Source: Amycolatopsis iheyensis (GTDB lineage Bacteria > Actinomycetota > Actinomycetes > Mycobacteriales > Pseudonocardiaceae). Taken from it: a stretch of 64,000 nt of DNA. The position numbers and the translations under genes are program-made. The first letter of the stretch is position 1. Each line of letters begins with the position of its first letter. The stretch spans positions 1 through 64,000 of the forward strand of contig NZ_JAMXQV010000007.1 of the NCBI RefSeq assembly GCF_024703995.1, read 5' to 3'. Shown piece after piece: positions 16,783-24,595 of this stretch. The notes under the pieces were generated by a model. It saw only the letters and a program-made list of their open reading frames with translations, searched no databases and was not told the origin of the DNA.

Positions 16783-17484
16783 TCACGCGAAAGGCAGAGT
16801 AGAGTCATATATTTTTAATGACCTATAATACTCTTCGCTAACATCAAACTCTGGAGGGAGTTCGGAAAACACATACTTGAGTTTATGCAGCTCGGCATAG
16901 TGACTGATTATCCGCTCGATACCAAATTGATGCTTAGGCAATGACTCGGCGTACCTCCGGTCTACCACAAATGGATGCGCGACGGCGAAGCTGGATTCTT
17001 CTAGTGATCCAACAGATACGTGACCATCCTGATCCAGCTGTACAGGTTGACGGAGGTTGCTTGGGTCGGGGTGAAACGCCGAGAAAACCACATTCTCGAC
17101 TTCCTTCTCAGCCGCGATCCGCATGTAGTGGGATGAAGCCATTACACTGTGGCCACATTCAAAAATAAATTGATCAGCCATCATACTTCTCGCGTGATAC
17201 GGGAGACCGTGCACCCCCCGACCCTCGTCGCGAAGAAATCTGATTTCCTCGAACGAAAATTCGAACTCTCGCAGGACTAGTTGCGCCTCGTGATACTGAA
17301 GGACACTGTCGGCCGCTAACACAATTGAGCGAACACCTGCGCGATACAGTGAACTGAGGCACCAGTGCAGCAACGGCCGCCCTTGAACTTTAATAAAAGA
17401 CTTTGACACCGGAACCTCGATGCCCGCTGCCCGCAGGCGGCTAGCTCGACCCCCAATTGCCACCAAGGCTTCAGTTATTTGCAT
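16783..17484 (-). CDS. Sugar-nucleotidyltransferase-like protein
   Basis: 233 aa. The N-terminus has LVAIGGRASRLRAAGIEVPV, then SKSFIKVQGRPLLHWCLSSL, the GGxxxRL...P.sK...GRPLL start of NTP-transferase enzymes that join NTP to sugar phosphates. Later parts are divergent (FECGHSVMASSHYM). It sits 45 bp downstream of the kinase-HD gene on the same strand and shares its low GC, so the two were probably acquired together. The substrate is unknown; it could make or modify a nucleotide used by the HD domain. Confidence 0.65.
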   Translation of the reverse strand: MQITEALVAIGGRASRLRAAGIEVPVSKSFIKVQGRPLLHWCLSSLYRAGVRSIVLAADSVLQYHEAQLVLREFEFSFEEIRFLRDEGRGVHGLPYHARSMMADQFIFECGHSVMASSHYMRIAAEKEVENVVFSAFHPDPSNLRQPVQLDQDGHVSVGSLEESSFAVAHPFVVDRRYAESLPKHQFGIERIISHYAELHKLKYVFSELPPEFDVSEEYYRSLKIYDSTLPFA

Positions 17485-17529
17485 TATCTAAATTATCGCC
17501 CTTCAACCTTGGAAAGTCAACGCATCTAG

Positions 17530-19752
17530 CTAGAATAGCCGACCTTGTCGCCGATACACATTAATAAGATTTTGCATGCCAAATATGTCCTGCGCGTGGT
17601 CTGCCAGCTTAGTGCGCTTATCATTGTCTCGTACACCCACAATGAAGACCCACATCTCCCAAAGACCAAGATGCTTTCTTGCGATATCTCCACCCAGTTC
17701 ACTACCCTGGCGCGTCGGCGATTCCTCCCGGGATTTACTAACCCAGTGCTCGACCTGCCGGTAGCCAGGCGCTTTCGGGGGACAATAGACAATAACCTGC
17801 TGAGGCTCTAACCCAGCTCGCCGAGCCAGCTCTTGTTCCATCTTATGCCGACCATGAGGGGAAATTAGGTTCTTAGCTTCAAGCCACGCATGCTTGTCGT
17901 TGTATGCGTGCTGGTCACGCGAATTCTCTGGAAGGAGTACTGCTCGATAAACACCGCGCGGCAAGATACGATTCCTAACCTGACTAGCACTCCACGTGAC
18001 AACTGGCTTCTGAGAAGTAACCAACCGCTGTAGGAGCGTTTCGTCGCCGAGTTGCTCGATATCCTCCTCGCGCAGCCTTCTGGACCCTTCCGTTGCGTGG
18101 AATAGCGCCTTCCCTAGAAGTGCAGATGCCGCAATCTTGGCACTGTGAGTATAGACCTTAAGAAAGAGCGCATAGCGCTCCTTCAAAATAGTTTCAACAG
18201 CGAATTCACGATCAATCCTCAGGCCATACTTGCCACCAATCAACGATATGAGTCGACTGTCGTCCGCATTTGGTGTTGCATGCAGCCGAAACTGACGGAA
18301 TATCGCACTGTCAACTTGATGCTGCAGTCCGCAGAAATACGAATCTCGGTCAATATAGTCGAGTACATCTGCACCTGCGACGCTCGACACCAGCTCCGAG
18401 TGGAGTGAACCTAGCTCCTCTCCTTCAATGAACTCATCAAGCAAGAGACGCCCGGACTCACTCTGCTTCAGCAGCTTACCCACCTGAGAGGTCGACTTTC
18501 CTAGCAGCCTACCTGCACGAGGACGATTTTGATCATGCCTTTCAAAGATTCCCAGCTCGTCTTCGAGCGTGTGACCGAAGGGAATGTGAGTTATATCGTG
18601 AGTTAAGGCATAGAGTCGCGCCGTTAGGCGAATCTCCGGCTCAATGCGAAGACCGTCACGCTCTTCAATGGTATGCAAGATCTGTTCGGTTCGCGCAAGA
18701 CAGCCGAGCGAGTGACTTAAGCGCGAGTGTTCAGCGCCTGGATAGACGAGATTGGTCAGTCCCAACTGCTTGATCGATCGAAGGCGCTGCATCTCAGGTG
18801 TATTGAGAACTTTGTACTCGTACTCCGTTATGCGAATATCTCTATGAATCGGATCTCTAATAACGAACGGAAAATCGATCTTCCTGGTTCCGCGAAGCAA
18901 ACTGAAGTTACTGCCGTTGACTTCCGAGAGGATAGCTTCCGCCCGGGCGAGCGCCTCAGTGGCGGTAGGCCTGCGCGCATCATCCAATTCCAGTAAATCA
19001 GCAACCCAGCGAGACACTCGAGGCAGCACATAAGAGTTCTTTTCCGAGAGTGGCTCGAGTGGCTGGTTGAGCTGCGCCACTCTAAGCGCAGCAACGTCAT
19101 CATACCGAGTCACCGACCACGGAAACTCTCCTGACAGCATCCTGTATGCCATGACACCGACCGCGAAAACGTCGTGACTTGGGTTAGCGAAGCCAGGATT
19201 GGCCAGCTTGGCCGGGGGACTGAACCTCGCCGCACCGACCCGCCAGAACGAATCGCTAGACCGCATCTGCGAAGTGCCAGCCTGCTTGCAAAATCCGAAA
19301 TCAATAAGGGCAAGCTTCATCCCTATTGGATCATGAATGACGTTGGCATCCTTAATATCTCGATGCACGAAGCCGCTCTCATGAACATGCGCTAACGCCG
19401 ACAACAGTTGAGACAGGAGCTGAAGCGTCTCAATATCGCCGTACAGGCGTCCAAGCTTATGATTATCCTCAATAAGGTCTTTTAGGGGACTTCCTGGCGC
19501 GAGTGACATGACGAAGTAAGGAAGACTGTCATATTCCCCCGAGCCTAGCAGCGTAGGAATAGCACGATGATCGAGGAGACGCAGCGCATCTTGCTCAACC
19601 TCAAGTCGCTCAAGAGTCGGTTCGCTATGCGTGGTGCAAAGTTTCAGCGCCCCTCGGCGGTCTTGGCCGGTAACCTCATAGACTGTGGCGAAGTCTCCTC
19701 GGCCGAGCTCTCGCTCTACCGTCCAGTCATCAACCTGACGAGGGTGTGTCAT
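17530..19752 (-). CDS. Ser/Thr kinase fused to HD phosphohydrolase
   Basis: 740 aa. Residues 10-275 are a Hanks-type kinase: GRGDFATVY (17-25), Lys37, HRDIKDAN (130-137), DFG (151-153). All key residues are present. Residues 295-560 are an HD phosphohydrolase of the SAMHD1/COG1078 type: VIRDPIHRDIRI, MQRLRSIKQLGLTN, PGAEHSRLSHSLG, ALTHDITHIPFGH and a later ADVLDYIDRD. The metal-binding H..HD..D set is intact. The tail (560-740) is unassigned. ATG 19752 has GGAG eight bases upstream. There is no transmembrane segment. The fusion suggests phospho-control of a dNTPase; the role is untested. Confidence 0.85.
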   Translation of the reverse strand: MTHPRQVDDWTVERELGRGDFATVYEVTGQDRRGALKLCTTHSEPTLERLEVEQDALRLLDHRAIPTLLGSGEYDSLPYFVMSLAPGSPLKDLIEDNHKLGRLYGDIETLQLLSQLLSALAHVHESGFVHRDIKDANVIHDPIGMKLALIDFGFCKQAGTSQMRSSDSFWRVGAARFSPPAKLANPGFANPSHDVFAVGVMAYRMLSGEFPWSVTRYDDVAALRVAQLNQPLEPLSEKNSYVLPRVSRWVADLLELDDARRPTATEALARAEAILSEVNGSNFSLLRGTRKIDFPFVIRDPIHRDIRITEYEYKVLNTPEMQRLRSIKQLGLTNLVYPGAEHSRLSHSLGCLARTEQILHTIEERDGLRIEPEIRLTARLYALTHDITHIPFGHTLEDELGIFERHDQNRPRAGRLLGKSTSQVGKLLKQSESGRLLLDEFIEGEELGSLHSELVSSVAGADVLDYIDRDSYFCGLQHQVDSAIFRQFRLHATPNADDSRLISLIGGKYGLRIDREFAVETILKERYALFLKVYTHSAKIAASALLGKALFHATEGSRRLREEDIEQLGDETLLQRLVTSQKPVVTWSASQVRNRILPRGVYRAVLLPENSRDQHAYNDKHAWLEAKNLISPHGRHKMEQELARRAGLEPQQVIVYCPPKAPGYRQVEHWVSKSREESPTRQGSELGGDIARKHLGLWEMWVFIVGVRDNDKRTKLADHAQDIFGMQNLINVYRRQGRLF

Positions 19753-19834
19753 GTTGAGCTCTCCGTTCGCCAACGTGCGCACAGTACTGCATTGGAAGTT
19801 GCCAGCAAGTACATCGTCGGCGGTTCACACAGAA

Positions 19835-19862
19835 GTTACACATAAGGGCCAGGTTGCTACAA
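19835..19862 (-). promoter_or_regulatory. Possible promoter of the kinase-HD gene
   Basis: On the minus strand TTGTAG (19862-19857) and TGTAAC (19840-19835) are 16 bp apart, about 83 bp before the ATG. The -35 lies in an inverted repeat GTTGC..GCAAC that could hold a regulator. Only modest agreement with consensus. The rest of 19753-20062 shows no gene. Confidence 0.35.
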
Positions 19863-20062
19863 TCAGTTGCAACCCCTTGTGGTACACCCCGCCATGCGGT
19901 AGTCGGACGAGGGACACATAGTCGAGTGCTTATCGCCCGAGGGTAACCGAGAGTGCAGGGGCGGGTTCTTCTGCGCTGCTGAGACGCCTCCAGCCACCGC
20001 TGGCGATACGAGGCGCCTTACCAGCACCGACACCGATTGACCTGGCAGTTGGTGCACGGTTG

Positions 20063-21193
20063 CTAGCGCTTCGAAACGACGGCCGCGAGATTACCCAGCC
20101 TAAGCTCATCCTCGAGTACCCACACGAACGCCACGCCAGCTCGCGGGAACACCCAGCCGTCAAACCCGACATCGATCGTCCTGGCCGGCGCCGTCTTCGG
20201 TGATCGTTCGACCCGAGACACGTCCGGGCTCGCGAAGTAGTCCAGCACGTTGACGTATCGGATGTCGGCCTGCCCGTAGTTGAGCTGGACGTGCAAACCT
20301 TTGGTCGGCCGAGGCAGATCGAGGTACAGCAGGTGACCGTGGCGCTGGAGGACGATCCGGTAGGTGTATGAGATCGTGACTTCGTTGCCGTTCGTCGCAG
20401 CTTTGCCGATCGCGACGGTGTACACCTGCGCACCGCGGCGTACGTTCCGGCGAACAGGCCGTTCCTCGCCATCGACGGCGAACTGGACGAGCTCGAAGGT
20501 CTCCTGTGAGCTCGCGTCGAGAGTCCCGACCCTCTCGAACATCCACTGGCCGGCGACCGTTGGATCGCGAAGCAGCTCCCGGTACTCGGCCTGGTCACTG
20601 GTGCTCACGAAGCGAAGGGTCGAGTTGGCTGGTCGGACCTCATACTCCCAGCGGATCGTGGCGACGAACATCGAGTCCTTGCCCTTCGCAGGGCCACCCT
20701 CCCAGGGACTGAGCGACACTGACACGTCGACGTTGCGCCACCGCTCTGGCGAGCGGATGACCTGTTCGCGCAGGTCAGCGTAGGCATCACGGGCAAGTTC
20801 AGCGTCGCCCAGGCGGAGTCCGATCGCGTTCGTGGCGATTTTGTCGAGCGTCCCGTTCGACGCGATGCTCCGCATCGTCTCGGGTTCGAACGCGAAGCTG
20901 TCCAACACTACTTCGCGGATGGCCGGCGCCTCTTGCCGGATGGCGTGGCGAAGCTGTTCGTTCGTGCGGGCCGCGGTCTCCTTGCGCGCGTAGTACTCGA
21001 AGATGACCGCGATGACACCAACGCTCAGCAGCGCGCTGCCGACTTCACCGGTCGGCCACCCGACGAGCCAACTCAGAATCGGGACTGTATCGACGCTGTG
21101 CGATAGAGTTATCAGGGCGATTCCGAGGAGCGCAGTCACCAGACCGGCGAGCCGGAGCTTGGTCTTGTAGAGCTGGTCAAGCAGATGATTCAT
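20063..21193 (-). CDS. Two-TM protein with large cytosolic domain
   Basis: The frame extends to 21358 but ATG 21193 starts the coherent protein (376 aa). Residues 12-32 and 48-66 are membrane segments (LAGLVTALLGIALITLSHSV, and GSALLSVGVIAVIFEYYARK), followed by a helix and a strand-rich region with FDGWVFPRAGVAFVWVLEDE at the end. No known domain is recognised. It is encoded downstream of the 16-aa peptide gene on the same strand, beyond that gene's terminator. Confidence 0.7.
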   Translation of the reverse strand: MNHLLDQLYKTKLRLAGLVTALLGIALITLSHSVDTVPILSWLVGWPTGEVGSALLSVGVIAVIFEYYARKETAARTNEQLRHAIRQEAPAIREVVLDSFAFEPETMRSIASNGTLDKIATNAIGLRLGDAELARDAYADLREQVIRSPERWRNVDVSVSLSPWEGGPAKGKDSMFVATIRWEYEVRPANSTLRFVSTSDQAEYRELLRDPTVAGQWMFERVGTLDASSQETFELVQFAVDGEERPVRRNVRRGAQVYTVAIGKAATNGNEVTISYTYRIVLQRHGHLLYLDLPRPTKGLHVQLNYGQADIRYVNVLDYFASPDVSRVERSPKTAPARTIDVGFDGWVFPRAGVAFVWVLEDELRLGNLAAVVSKR

Positions 21194-21239
21194 CTGCGAC
21201 TTATTGTAGCAAGCTTTGTTTTCCTGTTGAATAGCAAAA

Positions 21240-21278
21240 CGCGAGGTCCTGGACGAGTACAGCGTCCAGGACCTCGCG
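21240..21278 (-). terminator. Strong intrinsic terminator after the peptide gene
   Basis: Arms of 15 bp (GCGAGGTCCTGGAC and its complement plus one flanking C-G pair) enclose a nine-base loop. On the minus strand the hairpin is followed by GTTTTGC. It lies 22 bases past the stop of the 16-aa gene, so it ends that transcript before the two-TM gene. Confidence 0.8.
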
Positions 21279-21299
21279 CTTCTCGGTCTGCGCGGTTGG

Positions 21300-21350
21300 T
21301 TAGCCGCCGGTGCCACCGCCGCCACCACCGCCGAACGTGGTCTTCTGCAT
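21300..21350 (-). CDS. 16-residue glycine-rich peptide
   Basis: The minus strand encodes MQKTTFGGGGGGGTGG and stops at TAA. The start is preceded by GGAGGTGA, a near-perfect Shine-Dalgarno, at seven-base spacing. A strong terminator follows 22 bases on, so the unit is a complete minimal gene. It is divergent from the XRE gene at 21458 across a palindromic site. The sequence has no Cys, Ser or usual leader motif of known peptide classes. It could be a signal peptide, a RiPP-like product, or a regulatory leader; no function is known to me. Confidence 0.65.
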   Translation of the reverse strand: MQKTTFGGGGGGGTGG

Positions 21351-21408
21351 GTCGTCACCTCCCGCCAAAATGCGCTGGTGAACGGCCGATTCTCTCGGCC
21401 GACGGCGA

Positions 21409-21431
21409 CAATATCCTATTTTGGGATATTG
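21409..21431. promoter_or_regulatory. Palindromic operator between peptide and XRE genes
   Basis: CAATATCC and GGATATTG are perfect 8-bp arms separated by seven bases. The site is the only AT-rich stretch in the 107-bp divergent region and lies 27 bp before the XRE start and 59 bp before the peptide start. It is well placed to bind the XRE dimer and control both promoters. No footprint data are available. Confidence 0.6.
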
Positions 21432-21457
21432 GCAAGGGTTACGGTCCGCTACCTTCC

Positions 21458-21697
21458 GTGGACAAGTCGATCTACTCCGCGGAGTACCAGCGGCTCTGCG
21501 CACTCCTTCGGGAGCTGCGTCTGGAAGCTGGGCTGACGCAGGTCCAGATCGCTGAGCGGCTGGATGAGCCGCAGTCCTTCGTGAGCAAGTATGAGGCCGG
21601 CGAGCGCCGGCTCGACGTCGTCGAGCTGCACCACGTGGCCACGGCAATCGGCATCACGCTGGCAGCGCTCGTTGAACGCTTAGACCTGGCTCGGTGA
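21458..21697 (+). CDS. XRE-family regulator, 79 aa
   Basis: GTG 21458 begins a short HTH_3 protein: LCALLRELRLEAGLTQVQIA, then ERLDEPQSFVSKYEAGERRL, then a dimerisation helix ALVERLDLAR. It is little more than the DNA-binding domain. The palindrome immediately upstream is its likely operator. It faces the peptide gene and abuts (10 bp) the convergent cyclo-ligase gene. Confidence 0.88.
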   Translation: MDKSIYSAEYQRLCALLRELRLEAGLTQVQIAERLDEPQSFVSKYEAGERRLDVVELHHVATAIGITLAALVERLDLAR

Positions 21698-21706
21698 ACG
21701 GGCGCC

Positions 21707-22420
21707 TTACGCGCGCTGCTCTTGTTGAGCCGCAAGCACCGGAATGGAGCGGATCTTCTCCTCGCTGAGGTGCTCCCAGATGATGCCCGGTGGCCGCGGC
21801 GACGGCTCGCAGCGAATCATCTCGTCCGGCGTGATGATCAGGTCGACGCGGAAGTCGTGCTCCGTCTCGGGCAGCTCGTCGTCGACCACCTGCAGCTGGT
21901 GCACGGTCGTCACGATCGTCGTGTGCGGCCCGAGCAGTCCGACTTCGGCCAGCAACCCCATCTCGATGTCAGAGAAGCCGGCCCCCTTGCCGATCCGGAC
22001 GCCGCGGCGATCGACCGCGACCGTCCCGCACACCACGATGTCAACCGGTCGCATGGTGGCCGGGCCGACAGTGGGTGCGATCTCGGCGGCGCGCTTACTC
22101 GCCGCGGCATCGACGCCGACCTTCGCGGGGTCTAACTGGTAAAACGGCTCTGGTGTCGCGATCCTGGGGACGGCCATGTAGAGGAGCTTCTGCTCGCGGA
22201 GCGCTGCTTCGCGAACGGGTAGTTGCGCCTTGTCGGGGTTGGCCTTGACGACAGCGGCTCGACGCCAGACGTCCAGCTTCTCAAGGCGGTGGGCGGCAAC
22301 GTTGGCTCCGACGAAGCTGGGGATGTGTCCAGCAGCTCCAGGCGGTGCCACGGCATCTGCCCGGTCCAGCGCGGCCCAGACCCGCTCGCGCACTGCTCGC
22401 TTGCCCGCCTCAACGTCCAT
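21707..22420 (-). CDS. 5-formyltetrahydrofolate cyclo-ligase-like protein
   Basis: 237 aa with the family pattern KRAVRERVWAAL at the start and GVRIGKGAGFSDIEMGLLAE in the centre (the GRGxGYYD-like substrate loop). The family converts 5-formyl-THF to 5,10-methenyl-THF with ATP. A separate, chromosome-type copy lies at 48881-49471, so this is an accessory paralogue. It is downstream of the XRE-TPR gene on the minus strand (18 bp), probably in one operon, next to a sugar/aminotransferase cassette. Confidence 0.82.
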   Translation of the reverse strand: MDVEAGKRAVRERVWAALDRADAVAPPGAAGHIPSFVGANVAAHRLEKLDVWRRAAVVKANPDKAQLPVREAALREQKLLYMAVPRIATPEPFYQLDPAKVGVDAAASKRAAEIAPTVGPATMRPVDIVVCGTVAVDRRGVRIGKGAGFSDIEMGLLAEVGLLGPHTTIVTTVHQLQVVDDELPETEHDFRVDLIITPDEMIRCEPSPRPPGIIWEHLSEEKIRSIPVLAAQQEQRA

Positions 22421-22438
22421 GCGTCAGTTGTACCCGGT

Positions 22439-23593
22439 TCAGGGTGAGGCAATCAGCGTGAAGAGCCGATCGTTCAGGTCCTGTACAGATGGCTCCTGGC
22501 GCCACGGGCGGAGCTTGCGACCCGCTTCGAATGCCAGCGTCAGTCCACCGCCGCCACGGGTCGTCTCCAGCGCATCGATCGCCTCGTGGAGCGACGTCGT
22601 CGCGGCCTGCAGCTCGCCCCGCTGGATGTAGGAGAGCGACAAGTTACCCAGCACGATCGCCTGCGACTTCTTCTTGTTCTCCAGCGCGCTGGCCGCCGGC
22701 CGCAGAATGACTTCGGCCTGGTCCGGCAGCCCGAGGAACAGGTAGCAGGAACCCGCCATCCGATCGATCTCGGCCGACGTCAGGTAGTCGGCGGCCAGGT
22801 CGACATCGTGAACCCGGTCGAGCTGAGCTCGAGCGTCGTCAAGTGCCTTGTCGCAGGCTGCGCGCTCACCGAGCATGGCGTTCGCCTCGGCGACGTGCAG
22901 CAGCGCCAACCCCGCGAGCGCCGGACTGGCGTCCGCAGCAGTATCGGCGGATCGCTGTGCGTCGAGCAGCCCGTTCTGCGGCGCCTTGTCGCCGTAGAGC
23001 GACAGAAAGCTGATCCGCAGCTGAGCGTAGGCCTCCGCGACTTTATCCCCACCACGTCCAGCTGCTTCGACGGCTTGCTCAAGGTAAGTCCGTGGCGTCC
23101 GGTGGTCTTGGCGCTGCGATGCATCCCAAACCAGCTGCGCCATGAGGATGGCGCTCTCCGCTTCGAGAACCACTAGCTCGCGCCGATCTCGCGTCGCCCG
23201 CACGTTCCGGCGCAGGTACCCGATTTGCCCGTGGTTTTGCGACGCGATCGCAAGCAGGCTGGTCGACGGCGCTGTGTCGTAGTCGCGCTGTACGTGTTCA
23301 AGACACTGCCGGAGGCTAACCGGCGTCGGGTTCTCCATCCAACCGGGTGGGCCTGCAGACCCGGATGCTTCGGATGGCCGTACCAAACCGTCGACGAGAA
23401 GCGCCTCGAGCTGGTCCGCGCTGATGCCGAGCAGGCGGGCAAGCTTCGGCCGCTTGTAGGGCAGCGGCTCGGTCTTGCCCGCCTCCCAGTTACCGACCGT
23501 CTTGACGTCGACAGCCAGCGCCTCGGCCAGCGCCTCTTGGGTAAAGCCAGCTGCTCGCCGCGTCCGCGCCAGTTCGTCGCGCTTGGCGACCAT
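22439..23593 (-). CDS. XRE-TPR transcriptional regulator
   Basis: 384 aa. Residues 1-65 are an HTH_3 domain (ARTRRAAGFTQEALAEALAV, then VKTVGNWEAGKTEPLPYKRP). The rest is helical repeats (LEQAVEAAGRGGDKVAEAYA, then LALLHVAEANAMLGERAACD) of the TPR type used to sense peptides or proteins. ATG 23593 has GGAGG seven bases upstream. It is divergent from the three-way-junction RNA and cassette starting at 23858 and probably controls it. Confidence 0.85.
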   Translation of the reverse strand: MVAKRDELARTRRAAGFTQEALAEALAVDVKTVGNWEAGKTEPLPYKRPKLARLLGISADQLEALLVDGLVRPSEASGSAGPPGWMENPTPVSLRQCLEHVQRDYDTAPSTSLLAIASQNHGQIGYLRRNVRATRDRRELVVLEAESAILMAQLVWDASQRQDHRTPRTYLEQAVEAAGRGGDKVAEAYAQLRISFLSLYGDKAPQNGLLDAQRSADTAADASPALAGLALLHVAEANAMLGERAACDKALDDARAQLDRVHDVDLAADYLTSAEIDRMAGSCYLFLGLPDQAEVILRPAASALENKKKSQAIVLGNLSLSYIQRGELQAATTSLHEAIDALETTRGGGGLTLAFEAGRKLRPWRQEPSVQDLNDRLFTLIASP

Positions 23594-23728
23594 GTGCACC
23601 CCTCCGTATACGGCCCGTATCGCCTGGCCACATTACCGCAGGTCAGAGCCTGTGGTTGGGGTTCTTCTTCGCCAATTTTCCCGATCTTTTCCCTGGGATC
23701 GGGCCGGGCGGCCGACCAAGGTCAAAAG

Positions 23729-23821
23729 CGGCATCCGGCGTCGAGGTGGGCGCCGTCCTCCAGGGCGCCACCGGCCGTTCTTCCCCCGACGGCCGGGCGA
23801 AGCCCTCGGCGTCGGATGCCG
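23729..23821 (+). ncRNA. Predicted three-way-junction RNA leader
   Basis: Bases 23729-23746 pair with 23804-23821 over 18 positions, with all pairs Watson-Crick except two G-U wobbles in RNA. Inside are a GGCGCC-type hairpin (about 23747-23770) and an 8-bp hairpin (23771-23778 with 23789-23796, ten-base loop). Together they make a closed three-way junction 37 bases before the first ORF of the cassette. No T run follows, so it is not a simple terminator. It could be a leader regulator or a small RNA. Structure is by hand pairing only. Confidence 0.5.
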
Positions 23822-23857
23822 TCCAAGATCGACGACGAGACGGACGGAGCGGTCATC

Positions 23858-24091
23858 ATGGCCGTACGAACGATCGACCTGCACAAGAGCCCACGAGTGT
23901 CCTGTGCTTGGCAGCGACGGCTGTCGACGGTCAGCGAGCGGATCCCGAAGCCGACCCACCTGTACAGCCTGATCGCCCTGACGTTCGTGCTGCACAAGCC
24001 GGATCCGGCCACGGGTGAGTGTGCATGCTGTGAAGCGGTCTGGCCGTGCGACATCGTTCGGCAAGCCTACCGACTGCGCGAAGGTTTCTAG
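23858..24091 (+). CDS. Small Cys-containing hypothetical protein, 77 aa
   Basis: ATG 23858 has GGAG seven to eight bases upstream. The C-terminus has GECACCEAVWPCDIVRQAYR, with four Cys that could bind a metal. Small proteins ending this way are frequent in actinobacterial accessory loci next to XRE regulators. It is the first of three closely packed small ORFs ahead of the oxidoreductase. Confidence 0.65.
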   Translation: MAVRTIDLHKSPRVSCAWQRRLSTVSERIPKPTHLYSLIALTFVLHKPDPATGECACCEAVWPCDIVRQAYRLREGF

Positions 24092-24093
24092 CC

Positions 24094-24237
24094 ATGGCGG
24101 ACGCCGCCATGACGATCGCACGGGAGATGCGCCACCTCTCCTGGAAGCCCGGCGGCGTTAAGCGGCTCCGCGCTGCCATCCACCGGACCGACTCCAGCAT
24201 GCGCATCCTCGCCGACGAGCTCGAACCTCCGTCATGA
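24094..24237 (+). CDS. Small basic hypothetical protein, 47 aa
   Basis: ATG 24094 starts two bases after the previous stop, and the end overlaps the next start (ATGA at 24234). The product is helical and basic (REMRHLSWKPGGVKRLRAAI). No family is recognised. Its place in the tight cluster supports real coding. Confidence 0.55.
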   Translation: MADAAMTIAREMRHLSWKPGGVKRLRAAIHRTDSSMRILADELEPPS

Positions 24238-24524
24238 CGGTCCGCATCTACCTTGATCTGGACAAACTGCACCTGGTTGTCCGCGGACTGCGGCACCGCG
24301 CGCGACTGGCGCGCGTACCGAAGGCCGGCGACCAGGTGACCATGCTCTGCGGCCTGGTCGACGTCGTCGAATACACGATCGAAGCTGAGAAGCCGGTCAA
24401 GACCTGCTGGACCTGTGACCTGCACTACCGGCGCGGCCTCGGCTTCACGATTCCGCCGACTCATCCCGGCTTCAAGGCCAGCGAGCCCTCTTCGCGCAAG
24501 CGGCGGTATACGAGCGAGTCCTGA
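24234..24524 (+). CDS. Small CxxC hypothetical protein, 96 aa
   Basis: Starts by ATGA overlap. It contains QVTMLCGLVDVVEYTIEAEK, then TCWTCDLHYRRGLGF, giving a CxxC next to a His and a further Cys. A small zinc-binding role is possible. No family is recognised. The next gene starts 71 bp later with a strong AAAGGAGAG site. Confidence 0.6.
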   Translation: MTVRIYLDLDKLHLVVRGLRHRARLARVPKAGDQVTMLCGLVDVVEYTIEAEKPVKTCWTCDLHYRRGLGFTIPPTHPGFKASEPSSRKRRYTSES

Positions 24525-24595
24525 CTCGCCTCATCAACTCGCACAGGTTCTGGGCGCACCCCCACGGATTTACCTTTTCGAAAGGAGAGTTCTGT

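Noticed and set aside
23729..23821. Simple intrinsic terminator
   Set aside because: No T run follows and two hairpins nest within the main helix.
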